Assembly (NCBI GenBank): GCA_021816925.1
Contig: JAKAWQ010000001.1
Coordinates: forward strand, 124,001 to 188,000
DNA from: Pseudomonadota bacterium
Lineage (GTDB): Bacteria > Pseudomonadota > Alphaproteobacteria > Acetobacterales > Acetobacteraceae
Reading direction: 5' to 3'
Length of the DNA: 64,000 nt
A program made the translations under genes and the position numbers. This document shows, in pieces, positions 17,814 to 28,386 of this stretch (within the stretch, counting starts at the first letter, position 1; each line of letters opens with the position of its first letter). Below the pieces are notes generated by a model that was not told the DNA's origin, did no database searches, and was given only the letters and a program-made list of their open reading frames with translations.

Positions 17814-18688
17814 GGGTGCTGTTCCGTGCGTGCCAGGATGGTTGCCGCGGCGCCGTGCCAGGGCGCTCCGTGGCCGAAGGCGCCGTGCGCGCGGCAGACA
17901 TCCGCGGCGAGGCGCGTGCCCGCGGCGAGTGCCTCGCCGATCGGTCGGCGGCTGAGATGGGCGATGAGAAAGGCAGCGATGAAGGCATCTCCCGCGCCGA
18001 GCGTGTCCACCGGGCGGATCGGCACCGCAGGCTCATCGAAAACTTGCCCCTCGGCGAGCGCCATTGCCCCCGCTGCCCCGCGTGTTGCAACCACGATCGG
18101 CGGTCCGGCGGCGGCGATCTGTTCGAGCAGCGCCGTGCAGGTCGCCGGCGGTGCGTGCGGGGCGGAAAAAAAGGCAATATCCGCCAAGGGCAGGGCAGCG
18201 GTGGCGCGCGGGGAGAAAGGCCCTTCGGAGCAATCGTAGGAGAGCAGCACTGCATGCTGGCGAATCACCGGCAGGACATCCTCGGCCTCGCTGTTGATCC
18301 CGGTATGCACCACATCGTAGGTCACGACGCTGGCGAGGTCCGCCTGGGTGAACATATACTCTGCCCTGACTCCGGAATTTGCGGCAAGAAATCGCCGCTC
18401 ACCTCCTTCCAGTCCGATCATGGCCCGCGCATTCGCGCCCGCGCGGCGCCGGCAAAGCCTGAGATCGACACCCTCGGCCGCCAGCGCCGCCGCCAGCAGG
18501 TCTCCCCCTTCGTCATCACCGAGACAGCCGAGATAGCCTGCCTCCGCGCCGAGTCGGCTGGCGAACACAGCGACATTCACCGCATTGCCGCGGGGGAACT
18601 GCAGGGCGAGATCGACATAGGTGTCGATTGTGTTGTCGCCCAGGCCGAGCAGGCGGATGGCAAGTTGCGGCAAGCCCGGGCCACCCAT
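17810..18688 (-). CDS. PfkB-family sugar kinase, fructoselysine-6-kinase-like (FrlD-like)
   Basis: About 292 residues from ATG 18688, chosen because GGAGG lies eight bases upstream; ATG 18748 would add 20 Pro-rich residues with no ribosome-binding site. N-terminal substrate-binding segments are RLLGLGDNTIDTYV and FPRGNAVNVAVFASRLG. The ATP/anion-hole motif with the catalytic Asp is DTLGAGDAFIAAFLIA. FrlD-type enzymes phosphorylate C6 of the sugar part of fructosyl-amino acids, the step before an SIS-domain deglycase, which is exactly the gene upstream here. Other PfkB substrates such as fructose or ribose are possible. Confidence 0.8.
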   Translation of the reverse strand: MGGPGLPQLAIRLLGLGDNTIDTYVDLALQFPRGNAVNVAVFASRLGAEAGYLGCLGDDEGGDLLAAALAAEGVDLRLCRRRAGANARAMIGLEGGERRFLAANSGVRAEYMFTQADLASVVTYDVVHTGINSEAEDVLPVIRQHAVLLSYDCSEGPFSPRATAALPLADIAFFSAPHAPPATCTALLEQIAAAGPPIVVATRGAAGAMALAEGQVFDEPAVPIRPVDTLGAGDAFIAAFLIAHLSRRPIGEALAAGTRLAADVCRAHGAFGHGAPWHGAAATILARTEQHP

Positions 18689-18755
18689 CGGCGGCGCCTC
18701 CGTTCTGCCGGGTTGCGGGTTGCGCGGGAAGGCAGGAGACGGTTGCATGGCACGG

Positions 18756-19769
18756 TTAATAGTCCGTCTTCCCCATGTAGCGCCGGGTCGAGAGGGGATG
18801 GCGGTGCAGGCGAGAAAGATGCACCGCGACCCGCTTCAGTGCCGCCTGCAGGACGTAGGGCGCAACGATGGGGCGGATCCGCGCATCGACGCCGGGCATC
18901 GCGAAATTGCGCGAGTCATAGACGAAGAGACGCTCCGCATGGCGCCGGCAGAACGCGAGCACGCGCTCCATCAGCGGCCGACTCGGATCTTCGCCAAGGA
19001 TGAGAACGAGCGGCGTGTCGCGCTCGACGACCTCGAATGGGCCGTGAAAGAACTCCGCTGCCTCGATCGGATAGGAGTGTATCCAAAGCATCTCCATAAG
19101 CACGCACACGCCGAACACGTAGGCCGTGGTGAAGCCGGGTCCGGATGCGACGTGATAGAGGATACGGTCGTCCCGCAGTGCGTGGGCATCGGCGGCGGCG
19201 CGCGCGTCGGCCTCGCTGGCCGCCGCAGCGATCGCCTCGGGCAGTGCATTGAGGGAGTCACGAAGCCGGCCGGCGTCCGGCCAGCCGTCCTTAGCCGCGA
19301 GCAGCCCACCGGCCAGGCTTTGCATCACCATGAAGATGCCGGTGAAGGATTCCGCGGTCGGACCGATCAGAAAATGCGTTTCCACCGTTCGCGCCAGCGG
19401 CGAGTCAGCCGATTGCGTAAATGCAACCGTCTGGCACGGCAGGCGGTGCAGAAACTCGGCTGCGGCCACCGTCTCGGGCGTCGCGCCCGACTTCGAAGCA
19501 AGCAACACGAGTGTCCCCTTGTCCAGGCGCCGCGGTGCCTTGGCGGTGAATTCCGCCGGAAAGTACCGGCGCACTTCGAGCGAGGGGCTGCACCGCTCGA
19601 GCCAGTACTCCAGGCCGAGCATCGCCCGATTGGACGATCCCGCGGCGACAAGGAACAAGCGGTCGGTGGCAGGCGCAAGGCTCTGCCCGAGCGCCATAGC
19701 CTCGGATACGGACGCGACCGACCCCGCGAGCCCTTCAATGATGCCGGTGGGATCAAGGTCGGGAGACAA
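18756..19769 (-). CDS. SIS-domain protein, fructoselysine-6-phosphate deglycase-like (FrlB-like)
   Basis: 337 residues. No ATG or GTG exists between 19769 and the in-frame stop at 19830, so the TTG at 19769 with GAGG five bases upstream is taken as the start; ATG 19697 is a shorter option. Two SIS folds are visible: FLVAAGSSNRAMLGLEYWL and VLLASKSGATPETVAAAEF, then a second half with YHVASGPGFTTAYVFGVC. The segment SYPIEAAEFFHGPFEVV and the RRYMGKTDY C-terminus are typical of FrlB/AgaS-like deglycases, which release glucose 6-phosphate and the free amine from 6-phosphofructosyl-amines. First gene of the operon. Confidence 0.85.
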   Translation of the reverse strand: MSPDLDPTGIIEGLAGSVASVSEAMALGQSLAPATDRLFLVAAGSSNRAMLGLEYWLERCSPSLEVRRYFPAEFTAKAPRRLDKGTLVLLASKSGATPETVAAAEFLHRLPCQTVAFTQSADSPLARTVETHFLIGPTAESFTGIFMVMQSLAGGLLAAKDGWPDAGRLRDSLNALPEAIAAAASEADARAAADAHALRDDRILYHVASGPGFTTAYVFGVCVLMEMLWIHSYPIEAAEFFHGPFEVVERDTPLVLILGEDPSRPLMERVLAFCRRHAERLFVYDSRNFAMPGVDARIRPIVAPYVLQAALKRVAVHLSRLHRHPLSTRRYMGKTDY

Positions 19770-19794
19770 GACGGCCTCGGCGTCAGGGAGGAGT

Positions 19795-19806
19795 TGGTAT
19801 ATACCA
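19795..19806. promoter_or_regulatory. Palindromic operator for GntR/HutC-type regulator
   Basis: The sequence TGGTATATACCA is a perfect 12-bp palindrome. It contains GTATATAC, an exact match to the HutC-subfamily pattern GT-N-TA-N-AC. It lies 26 bases upstream of the deglycase start and 87 bases upstream of the divergent GntR/UTRA gene. It overlaps the predicted -10 of the minus-strand operon, so bound repressor would block it. That the neighbouring regulator binds here is inference from family and position. Confidence 0.7.
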
Positions 19807-19824
19807 GTTGCACGTCCATGCCAA
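19796..19824 (-). promoter_or_regulatory. Predicted promoter of the deglycase-kinase-hyuAB-dpp operon
   Basis: Reading the minus strand, TTGGCA (19824-19819) is followed 15 bases later by TATATA, or 17 bases later by TATACC. Both -10 choices lie inside the operator palindrome. This would put transcription start close to the TTG start codon, giving a short leader. Strength and exact start are not determinable here. Confidence 0.45.
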
Positions 19825-19892
19825 GCGCCCTATAGAGGCTTCGTCATCGTCGGCGCCGACTCGGCGAGGACTCTGAACGACGGCATTCCAGC

Positions 19893-20660
19893 ATGGACGT
19901 GGCGCGCTCTCGCAAGGCTGCCGGCTCGGAGCGGCGATTGCCGCTGCACCGGCTGATCGAGCAGTATCTTCGTGATCTCATCGGCGCTCCGGATATCCGG
20001 CCGGGGGATCGTGTGCCTTCCGAGCGGGCGCTCGCGGAACGCTTGAACGCCAACCGCATGACCGTGCGCAAAGCCGTAGACCGCCTAGTCGCGCAGGGCT
20101 TGCTCGAACGGGACGGCACCAGCGGGACGCGAGTGACGCGGCCGCGCGTCGTGCGGCCGGCTGATGCGCACACCTCTCTTGGTATTGCGCGAATCGTGCG
20201 TAGCGGCGGAGGATCGCCCGGCAATAAGCTGATTCATTTCGTTGCCTCACGAGCGGATGTGCGCATCGCGAAATGGCTTGCCGTTGCGGAAGGAGAGCCG
20301 ATCATCGTGATCCGCCGCCTCTGGATGGTGGACGATGTCCCTTTCTGCATCGAGACGAGCCACCTTCCGGCTGGGCTTGTGCCCGGTCTGGCCGCCGAGG
20401 ACCTTTCGGCTGGCCAGTCCTTGTATGGGCTTCTGCGAGCCCGATTCGGGATCGAGACCTTGCACGGCGAGCGCCTGATCAGCGTCACGAGTTGCACCGA
20501 GTTGGAGGCGCGCCTGCTTGGGCTTGATCGTGGTGCTCCCGCCCTGCTTCTCAGGCTTCGCGCGTCCGATGCGAGCGACCGGCCGGTCGAATACCTGGCC
20601 TCGGTCAACCATCCCGGCCGCGTCCAGTTCCGTAGCGCGAAGGCAGAACTTCCCTCCTGA
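19893..20660 (+). CDS. GntR-family regulator with UTRA effector domain (HutC/FrlR-like)
   Basis: 255 residues. The N-terminal winged helix-turn-helix (residues ~15-85) has PLHRLIEQYLRDLI, IRPGDRVPSERALAERL and NRMTVRKAVDRLVAQGLL. The C-terminal UTRA domain (~100-250) includes GEPIIVIRRLWMVDDVPFC and LGLDRGAPALLLRLRASD. This subfamily senses sugars, amino acids or their phosphorylated derivatives; FrlR and FraR-type regulators of Amadori catabolism belong to it. It is divergent from the deglycase operon across a 123-base region with a matching operator, so it is probably its repressor, released by the substrate or a pathway intermediate (inference). Confidence 0.9.
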   Translation: MDVARSRKAAGSERRLPLHRLIEQYLRDLIGAPDIRPGDRVPSERALAERLNANRMTVRKAVDRLVAQGLLERDGTSGTRVTRPRVVRPADAHTSLGIARIVRSGGGSPGNKLIHFVASRADVRIAKWLAVAEGEPIIVIRRLWMVDDVPFCIETSHLPAGLVPGLAAEDLSAGQSLYGLLRARFGIETLHGERLISVTSCTELEARLLGLDRGAPALLLRLRASDASDRPVEYLASVNHPGRVQFRSAKAELPS

Positions 20661-20893
20661 TCCAGGGCTTTCGGCGTGCGAGGCACCGGGTCGGGAGCGG
20701 GCACGAGGAGGTCGGCCGGCCCTTAAGGCGGATCGCGCTTGACCGGAATCGCGAAGCGATTGGGCAGCGCGCGAACCTGCTCCAGGCGCGATCGTTCGGC
20801 ATTCCGAGCCTCCCGGTTCGTCCGACTGCGGCGCGATGCCTTGTCCGGTTGAGCGCATCTGCGCTAAAGCCGCCCGCTCACGCCGCGAGCAGA

Positions 20894-20975
20894 GCGGGCG
20901 TGGTGGAACTGGCAGACACGCCAGATTTAGGTTCTGGTGGCGCAAGCCGTGGGGGTTCAAGTCCCTCCGCCCGCA
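20894..20975 (+). tRNA. tRNA-Leu (anticodon TAG)
   Basis: The acceptor arms GCGGGCG (20894-20900) and CGCCCGC (20968-20974) pair fully. The anticodon stem CCAGA/TCTGG encloses loop TTTAGGT with anticodon TAG at 20928-20930. The T-arm GGGGG/CCCTC encloses TTCAAGT. The variable region GGCGCAAGCC is long, as in class II tRNAs. CCA is not encoded. It lies just upstream of tig. Confidence 0.95.
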
Positions 20976-21012
20976 CCGGGCTCCTTTTCCGGCCAGAAGG
21001 ATCGATCCGACC

Positions 21013-22362
21013 ATGCAGGTGACCGAAACGCTCTCGGAAGGGCTGCGACGAAATTACACGGTGACCGTGCCGGCGGACCATCTGGAGGCGCGCCGCAAAA
21101 GCAAGCTTGCCGAGCTTGCCCGGGGACTCAATCTGCCGGGTTTCCGGCCGGGCAAGGTACCCTCCTCGGTGGTGCGCCAGCGCTACGGCGCTGCCGTGAT
21201 CACCGAGGTGCTGCAGGAGTCGGTGCGGGAGGCTACGGAAGCGGTCCTGACGGAGCGCGGCCTGCGACCGGCGGTGCCGCCCAAAGTGGACGTCGTGGCG
21301 CCCGGACTGGGTCCGACCGAGAGCCGAGACCTCGAATTCAAAGTCGAACTCGAGATCCTGCCCGAGATCAGCCTGCCGGATTTCTCGACGATTCGCTTGA
21401 CGCGGTTCAAGGCAGAGCCCGACGAGGCAGTGCTGACCCGGACCCTCGAACGAATTGCCGCCAGCAGCGCGACCCTCGAGCCGATTACCGAGGGGCGCGG
21501 TGTGGCCAGGGGCGAGGTCGTGACGATCGACTTCACGGGCGAAATCGAAGGCAAGCCGTTCGCCGGCGGGAGCGGATCCAATCTGGAGGTCGAGATCGGC
21601 AGCCAAGCCCTCGTCCCGGGCTTTTCGGAGCAGCTCGAAGGCATCCGGCCGGGCGAGGTGAGGACCGTGGCGGCAACCTTTCCGACCGATTACGGGGTGG
21701 CCGACTTGGCGGGCAAGGAGGCAAGGTTCACGGTGACCGCGACCGCCCTGGCGCGCCGCGTGGTGCCGCCGATCGACGATGAACTGGCGAAGAAGCTGGG
21801 TTCGGAGGGGCTGGCCGCGCTCAAGGAGGAGGTGCGGCGGCAGATCCAGGAGGAATATGACGGGTTGGCGCGGCTTAGGTTGAAGCGAGCGCTCCTGGAC
21901 GCTCTGGCCGATCTTGCGGCGTTCGGACCGCCCGAGTCCCTGGTGGCGGGAGAATTCGACGCGATTTGGAGGCGAGTGGAGGAGGAACGGGCAGAGGGGC
22001 GCCCGGACCCTGAGGATGCGGCGAAGGACACCGACACGCTCAAGGAGGAGTACCGGGCGATCGCGGAACGGCGGGTCAAGCTCGCCCTCCTGCTCGCGGA
22101 GGTGGGACGGGCAAGCGGGATTACGGTGAGTGAGGAAGACATGGCGCGCGCGCTGCGTGCCGAGGCCCGACGCTACCGGGGGCGAGAGTCTGAGGTCATG
22201 GACTTCTACCGCCGCAATCCGCGTGCGGTCGAAGCTTTCCGGGGGCCGATCCTGGAGGAAAAAGTCGTCGATTACGTGCTTGAGCTGGCAGAGCTTACCG
22301 ACCGGGTCGTTGCCCCCGAAGCGCTGACCGAGGAGCCTTCCACCGGGATCACCGCCGGCTGA
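21013..22362 (+). CDS. tig: Trigger factor, ribosome-associated chaperone and peptidyl-prolyl isomerase
   Basis: 449 residues from ATG 21013. The N-terminal ribosome-binding domain contains GFRPGKVPSSVVRQRYG, the family's docking signature (G-F-R-x-G-K-x-P). The middle FKBP-like domain (about 150-245) includes RGEVVTIDFTGEIEGKPFAGG and LEGIRPGEVRTV. The rest is the helical substrate-cradling C-domain, with acidic and Arg-rich helices. It receives nascent chains at the ribosomal exit tunnel. Gene order tig-clpP-clpX-lon is classic for proteobacteria, linking folding to proteolysis. Confidence 0.97.
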   Translation: MQVTETLSEGLRRNYTVTVPADHLEARRKSKLAELARGLNLPGFRPGKVPSSVVRQRYGAAVITEVLQESVREATEAVLTERGLRPAVPPKVDVVAPGLGPTESRDLEFKVELEILPEISLPDFSTIRLTRFKAEPDEAVLTRTLERIAASSATLEPITEGRGVARGEVVTIDFTGEIEGKPFAGGSGSNLEVEIGSQALVPGFSEQLEGIRPGEVRTVAATFPTDYGVADLAGKEARFTVTATALARRVVPPIDDELAKKLGSEGLAALKEEVRRQIQEEYDGLARLRLKRALLDALADLAAFGPPESLVAGEFDAIWRRVEEERAEGRPDPEDAAKDTDTLKEEYRAIAERRVKLALLLAEVGRASGITVSEEDMARALRAEARRYRGRESEVMDFYRRNPRAVEAFRGPILEEKVVDYVLELAELTDRVVAPEALTEEPSTGITAG

Positions 22363-22405
22363 GGCGGCTCCGGCCGCACGATCGGAGGGGTCGATCGGGC
22401 GGCAT

Positions 22406-22433
22406 TTGCATCGCGCCCCGGGCCGCCTATTTA
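22406..22433 (+). promoter_or_regulatory. Predicted clpP promoter
   Basis: TTGCAT at 22406-22411 and TATTTA at 22428-22433 are 16 bases apart, in an otherwise very G+C-rich 132-base gap before clpP. They resemble a sigma-70-type promoter. I cannot exclude that a heat-shock sigma factor uses this site or an overlapping one. Confidence 0.4.
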
Positions 22434-22494
22434 AGACGGTCGGGTGGAGCCGAGCGGGTATCCGCGTGACCAGAAGAGACAGGAAGGGAAGGCG

Positions 22495-23142
22495 ATGCGT
22501 GAACGCGACGCGGCCGAGGTTTATGCCAACACTCTCGTGCCGATGGTCGTCGAGCAGACGGCGCGCGGGGAACGGGCGTTCGACATCTATTCGCGGCTGC
22601 TTAAGGAGCGGATCGTCTTCCTGACCGGCACCGTGTTCGACCAGGTGAGCGCGCTGATCTGCGCACAGCTGCTCTTCCTTGAAAGCGAGAACCCCAACAA
22701 GGATATTGCCTTCTATATCAACAGTCCGGGAGGAGTGGTGTCCTCCGGGCTCGCCGTTTACGACACGATGCAATATATCCGGAGCCCGGTGAGCACGGTC
22801 TGTATTGGTCAGGCCGCCTCGATGGGCAGCCTCCTGCTCTGTGCCGGCGCCAAGGGCAAGCGCTTCGCCCTTCCGAATGCCCGGATCATGGTGCACCAGC
22901 CGTCCGGCGGGGCGCAGGGCCAGGCGACGGATATCGAGATTCAGGCGCGGGAAATCCTGACCTTGCGCAAACGGCTCAATGAGATCTACGTGCGTCACAC
23001 CGGCCAGCCGATCGAGGCCATTGAGCGAAGGCTCGAACGCGACACCTATATGTCGGCGGAGGAGGCGCGAGACTTCGGTCTGGTCGATCAGGTGGTTGAG
23101 AACCGCCCGGTGCCGATGGAGGTGGTTGCGGCGAGGGCATAA
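22495..23142 (+). CDS. clpP: ATP-dependent Clp protease proteolytic subunit
   Basis: 215 residues from ATG 22495, preceded by AGGAAGGGAAGG, which decides against an earlier in-frame start at 22444. The catalytic triad is visible: Ser109 in [11 protein letters not shown], His134 in [10 protein letters not shown], and the Asp in [30 protein letters not shown] marks the oxyanion strand. ClpP forms a double heptameric cytoplasmic barrel that degrades substrates unfolded by ClpX, encoded next. Confidence 0.98.
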   Translation: MRERDAAEVYANTLVPMVVEQTARGERAFDIYSRLLKERIVFLTGTVFDQVSALICAQLLFLESENPNKDIAFYINSPGGVVSSGLAVYDTMQYIRSPVSTVCIGQAASMGSLLLCAGAKGKRFALPNARIMVHQPSGGAQGQATDIEIQAREILTLRKRLNEIYVRHTGQPIEAIERRLERDTYMSAEEARDFGLVDQVVENRPVPMEVVAARA

Positions 23143-23173
23143 GCGTGGCGCGCTTCCGGTGATCCTGTTTCCC

Positions 23174-23202
23174 TTGTCCGCCCCCCCCTCGGGCAGTAGA
23201 TT
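23174..23202 (+). promoter_or_regulatory. Predicted clpX promoter
   Basis: TTGTCC (23174-23179) and TAGATT (23197-23202) are separated by 17 bases in the 100-base gap between clpP and clpX. This suggests clpX can be transcribed separately from clpP, as seen in other alphaproteobacteria. Confidence 0.45.
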
Positions 23203-23212
23203 GTAATGCTTT

Positions 23213-23228
23213 TGTCCCGGCCGGGACA
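23213..23228. repeat. Perfect 16-bp palindrome in the clpX leader
   Basis: TGTCCCGGCCGGGACA is a perfect inverted repeat that ends 14 bases before the clpX start codon and just before its ribosome-binding sequence (GGGCGGGAG). It could be a protein-binding site downstream of the predicted promoter, or fold in RNA next to the ribosome-binding site. No known regulator motif is recognised. Confidence 0.6.
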
Positions 23229-23242
23229 GGGCGGGAGCAGGC

Positions 23243-24496
23243 ATGAGTAAACCCGGCGATTCCAAGAATACACTCTACTGTTCGTTCTGCGGCAAGTCGC
23301 AGCACGAGGTCCGCAAGTTGATCGCTGGCCCGACCGTGTTCATCTGTGATGAATGCGTCGAGCTCTGCATGGATATCATCCGAGAAGAGCACAAAACCCA
23401 TCTCGTCAAGTCCAAGGACGGAGTGCCGACGCCGCGGGAGATTTGCAAGGTCCTCGACGATTACGTGATAGGTCAGGATCATGCCAAGAAAGTATTGTCG
23501 GTCGCGGTCCACAATCACTACAAGCGTTTGGTCCACGGCCAGAAGAACAACGACATCGAGATCGCCAAATCGAACATCCTGCTTGTCGGACCCACCGGCT
23601 CGGGGAAAACCCTGCTCGCCCAGACACTGGCCCGGATCCTCGATGTCCCCTTCACGATGGCGGACGCGACCACCCTTACCGAGGCCGGCTATGTCGGGGA
23701 GGATGTCGAGAACATCATCCTCAAGCTCCTCCAGGCGGCCGACTACAACGTCGAGCGGGCGCAGCGCGGCATCGTCTATATCGACGAGGTCGACAAGATC
23801 AGCCGGAAGTCTGACAACCCCTCGATCACTCGTGACGTGAGCGGAGAGGGCGTTCAGCAGGCCCTTCTCAAGATCATGGAGGGTACCATCGCGTCGGTGC
23901 CTCCGCAGGGTGGACGCAAGCATCCGCAGCAGGAGTTCCTGCAGGTCGACACCACCAATATCCTGTTCATTTGCGGCGGCGCTTTTGCCGGGCTCGAGAA
24001 GATCATCTCGGCACGCGGCAAGGGCTCCGGGATGGGCTTCGGTTCCGAGGTGCGCGCACCGGACGAGCGGCGCACGGGAGCGATCTTGCGTGAGGTGGAG
24101 CCGGAAGACCTGCTGCGCTTCGGGCTCATCCCCGAGTTCATCGGCCGGCTGCCAGTCGTGGCGACGCTCGAGGATCTCGACGAGAGCGCGCTCATGGAGA
24201 TCCTGACGCGCCCCAAGAACGCGCTGGTAAAGCAATACGCGCGGCTGTTCGAGATGGAGGGGGTCAAGCTCTCCTTCACCGAGGATGCGCTGCAAGCGGT
24301 TGCCACCCGGGCCATCGCCAGGCGGACCGGCGCACGGGGCCTGCGGTCGATCATGGAGTCGATCCTGCTCGGGACCATGTTCGATCTTCCGGGTCTTGAC
24401 GGCGTGGAGGAGGTGGTCATCAACCGCGAGGTAGCCGACGGCCGCGCCAACCCGCTCTTTCTCTATGGCAAGGAGCGCGCGGAGACCTCCGCCTGA
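23243..24496 (+). CDS. clpX: Clp protease ATP-binding unfoldase subunit
   Basis: 417 residues. The N-terminal zinc-binding domain has the four cysteines in CSFCGKS and [10 protein letters not shown]. The AAA+ module has Walker [16 protein letters not shown], Walker [11 protein letters not shown] and sensor/box residues [14 protein letters not shown]. The ClpP-docking region lies in the later AAA+ part (GFGSEVRAP). It unfolds tagged substrates and feeds them into ClpP. Length and motifs match the family throughout. Confidence 0.98.
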   Translation: MSKPGDSKNTLYCSFCGKSQHEVRKLIAGPTVFICDECVELCMDIIREEHKTHLVKSKDGVPTPREICKVLDDYVIGQDHAKKVLSVAVHNHYKRLVHGQKNNDIEIAKSNILLVGPTGSGKTLLAQTLARILDVPFTMADATTLTEAGYVGEDVENIILKLLQAADYNVERAQRGIVYIDEVDKISRKSDNPSITRDVSGEGVQQALLKIMEGTIASVPPQGGRKHPQQEFLQVDTTNILFICGGAFAGLEKIISARGKGSGMGFGSEVRAPDERRTGAILREVEPEDLLRFGLIPEFIGRLPVVATLEDLDESALMEILTRPKNALVKQYARLFEMEGVKLSFTEDALQAVATRAIARRTGARGLRSIMESILLGTMFDLPGLDGVEEVVINREVADGRANPLFLYGKERAETSA

Positions 24497-24652
24497 CCTT
24501 GCGCCTTCCGACCGTAGCGACGGCAGCCGAATTCAAGACCTTGCGCCATGCGCGGGGATTCCCGATATCACTCGTCAGTTTCGCATATTGGGACGGTCGC
24601 TCCCGCCTACCGAAGAGCGGATTCGCGGTCGTCCTGCCTGAAGGAGGCCAAC

Positions 24653-27094
<2,442 letters not shown>

Positions 27095-27194
27095 AGCCGC
27101 TGGCAAGCCGGGTTGCGGGGGCGGGACGCAGGCAGGGGTAGCCGCGGCTGTCGCGATGTCGTCAGCTTGCCCGGCGCGGGGCGAGAAAGCGCCG

Positions 27195-27222
27195 TTGACG
27201 GGCGGAAATCCAGCCCTTTAGT
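27195..27222 (+). promoter_or_regulatory. Predicted hup promoter
   Basis: TTGACG (27195-27200) is followed 16 bases later by TTTAGT (27217-27222), about 75 bases before the HU start codon. It is the best sigma-70-like match in the 202-base gap after lon, and an own promoter fits the high level expected for HU. Confidence 0.5.
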
Positions 27223-27296
27223 GTCGGATCCGATCGGCGGAGGTGCTACGACCGGTCGGTTGCGGTCGGCAGGTTGCGGGCGGGAAAGGGACCTCA

Positions 27297-27569
27297 GTGA
27301 ACAAAATAGATCTGATTGCCGCGGTTGCGGAAGAGACTGATTTGGCGAAGAGCAAGGCCAGTGAGGTTGTGGACGCTGTCTTCATTGCAATAGAGAAGGC
27401 ACTGAAGGAGCGAGGGGAAGTGCGATTGGTCGGTTTCGGCAGCTTTGTTACTTCCACCCGCAAGGCCGGCAAGGGGCGGAACCCACGTACCGGAGAGGAG
27501 ATTGAAATCCCCGCCTCTACTTCGGTTCGCTTCAAAGCCGGAAAGGCATTGAAGGCCGCGGTGAGTTGA
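27297..27569 (+). CDS. hup: DNA-binding protein HU
   Basis: 90 residues from GTG 27297; the typical HU N-terminus (NKIDLIAAVAEE) begins right after it. The DNA-binding arm signature is GFGSFVTSTRKAGKGRNPRT, followed by EIPASTSVRFKAGKALK. HU is the small dimeric nucleoid protein that bends DNA. The earlier in-frame codons from 27243 are not HU-like. It lies between lon and the tRNA pair, a common alphaproteobacterial order. Confidence 0.97.
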   Translation: MNKIDLIAAVAEETDLAKSKASEVVDAVFIAIEKALKERGEVRLVGFGSFVTSTRKAGKGRNPRTGEEIEIPASTSVRFKAGKALKAAVS

Positions 27570-27640
27570 AGGCTGGGCCATTCGAGCGGGGCCGGGCCCG
27601 CCGGCAATCGGAAACCTGCGAACAGGCAGGAGCATGCCAA

Positions 27641-27712
27641 GGGCGGTTAGCTCAGCGGTAGAGCGCCTCGTTTACACCGAGAGGGCCGGCGGTTCGAACC
27701 CGTCACCGCCCA
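27641..27712 (+). tRNA. tRNA-Val (anticodon TAC)
   Basis: The acceptor GGGCGGT pairs with ACCGCCC (27705-27711), followed by A. The D-arm is GCTCAGCGGTAGAGC. The anticodon loop TTTACAC carries TAC at 27673-27675. The T-arm GGCGG/CCGTC encloses TTCGAAC. CCA is not encoded. Confidence 0.95.
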
Positions 27713-27791
27713 GGCGCCGAGGGTTCCGGGATCTGCTTGACGGGTCCGGACACGCGGACTAAAGGCCGGATTCTAATAGGCTCGCTGGTCT

Positions 27792-27868
<77 letters not shown>

Positions 27869-28016
27869 TGGGCGGCCGATGCCAGGGAAGCGGATCTGTG
27901 GATTGGGTTCGCCGCTTGCCTATGGCGCGGCCAGCCGGATGAGCGTAAGAATTGCTCTGTTGCTGCGATGCGGAATGGACCGTGGCGCAGAGAGCGGCGG
28001 GAGCAAGGGCAGAGCG

Positions 28017-28382
28017 ATGCAGCCGATTATCTTGCGCTATCTGCCGATCCTGGTCTTCTTGGTACTGGCGGGCGTGATTGGCGGGGCGATGGTGGGAGCC
28101 TCGCTTGTAATGGCGAGGCAGAAGCCCTATCCTGAAAAGCTCTCGGCCTATGAATGCGGCTTCGAGCCCTTCGACGACGCGCGCCGGCGATTCGACGTCC
28201 GCTATTACCTGGTGGCCATTCTCTTCATTATCTTCGATCTTGAGGTGGCCTTTCTCTTCCCTTGGGCGGTAAGTCTTTCGGCCATAGGCCTCTTCGGCTT
28301 CCTTTCCATGGTCGGGTTCCTTGCAGTCCTGACCGTCGGATTCATATATGAATGGCGGAAGGGCGCCCTCGAGTGGGAATAG
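28017..28382 (+). CDS. nuoA: NADH-quinone oxidoreductase subunit A
   Basis: 121 residues from ATG 28017. It has three membrane spans with the hallmark loop [31 protein letters not shown] split over residues ~41-71, including the conserved Cys of YECG. It sits in the membrane arm near the quinone channel of complex I. First gene of an unbroken nuoA-N operon; the 148 bases between tRNA-Asp and this start probably hold the operon promoter, which I could not pick out confidently. Confidence 0.97.
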   Translation: MQPIILRYLPILVFLVLAGVIGGAMVGASLVMARQKPYPEKLSAYECGFEPFDDARRRFDVRYYLVAILFIIFDLEVAFLFPWAVSLSAIGLFGFLSMVGFLAVLTVGFIYEWRKGALEWE

Positions 28383-28386
28383 AGGA

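Noticed and set aside
19893-20660. The GntR/UTRA gene as a general histidine-utilisation repressor (HutC)
   Set aside because: No hut genes are nearby. The divergent Amadori/hydantoinase operon with a matching operator is a better target.
20878-23265. A 795-codon open frame antisense to tRNA-Leu, tig and clpP
   Set aside because: The plus strand holds unmistakable genes and a tRNA. The antisense product is Arg/His-rich with no motif.
27586-27601. GCGGG/CCCGC hairpin after the HU gene as a terminator
   Set aside because: The stem is only five base pairs in G+C-rich DNA, there is no T-run, and similar chance pairings are frequent here.
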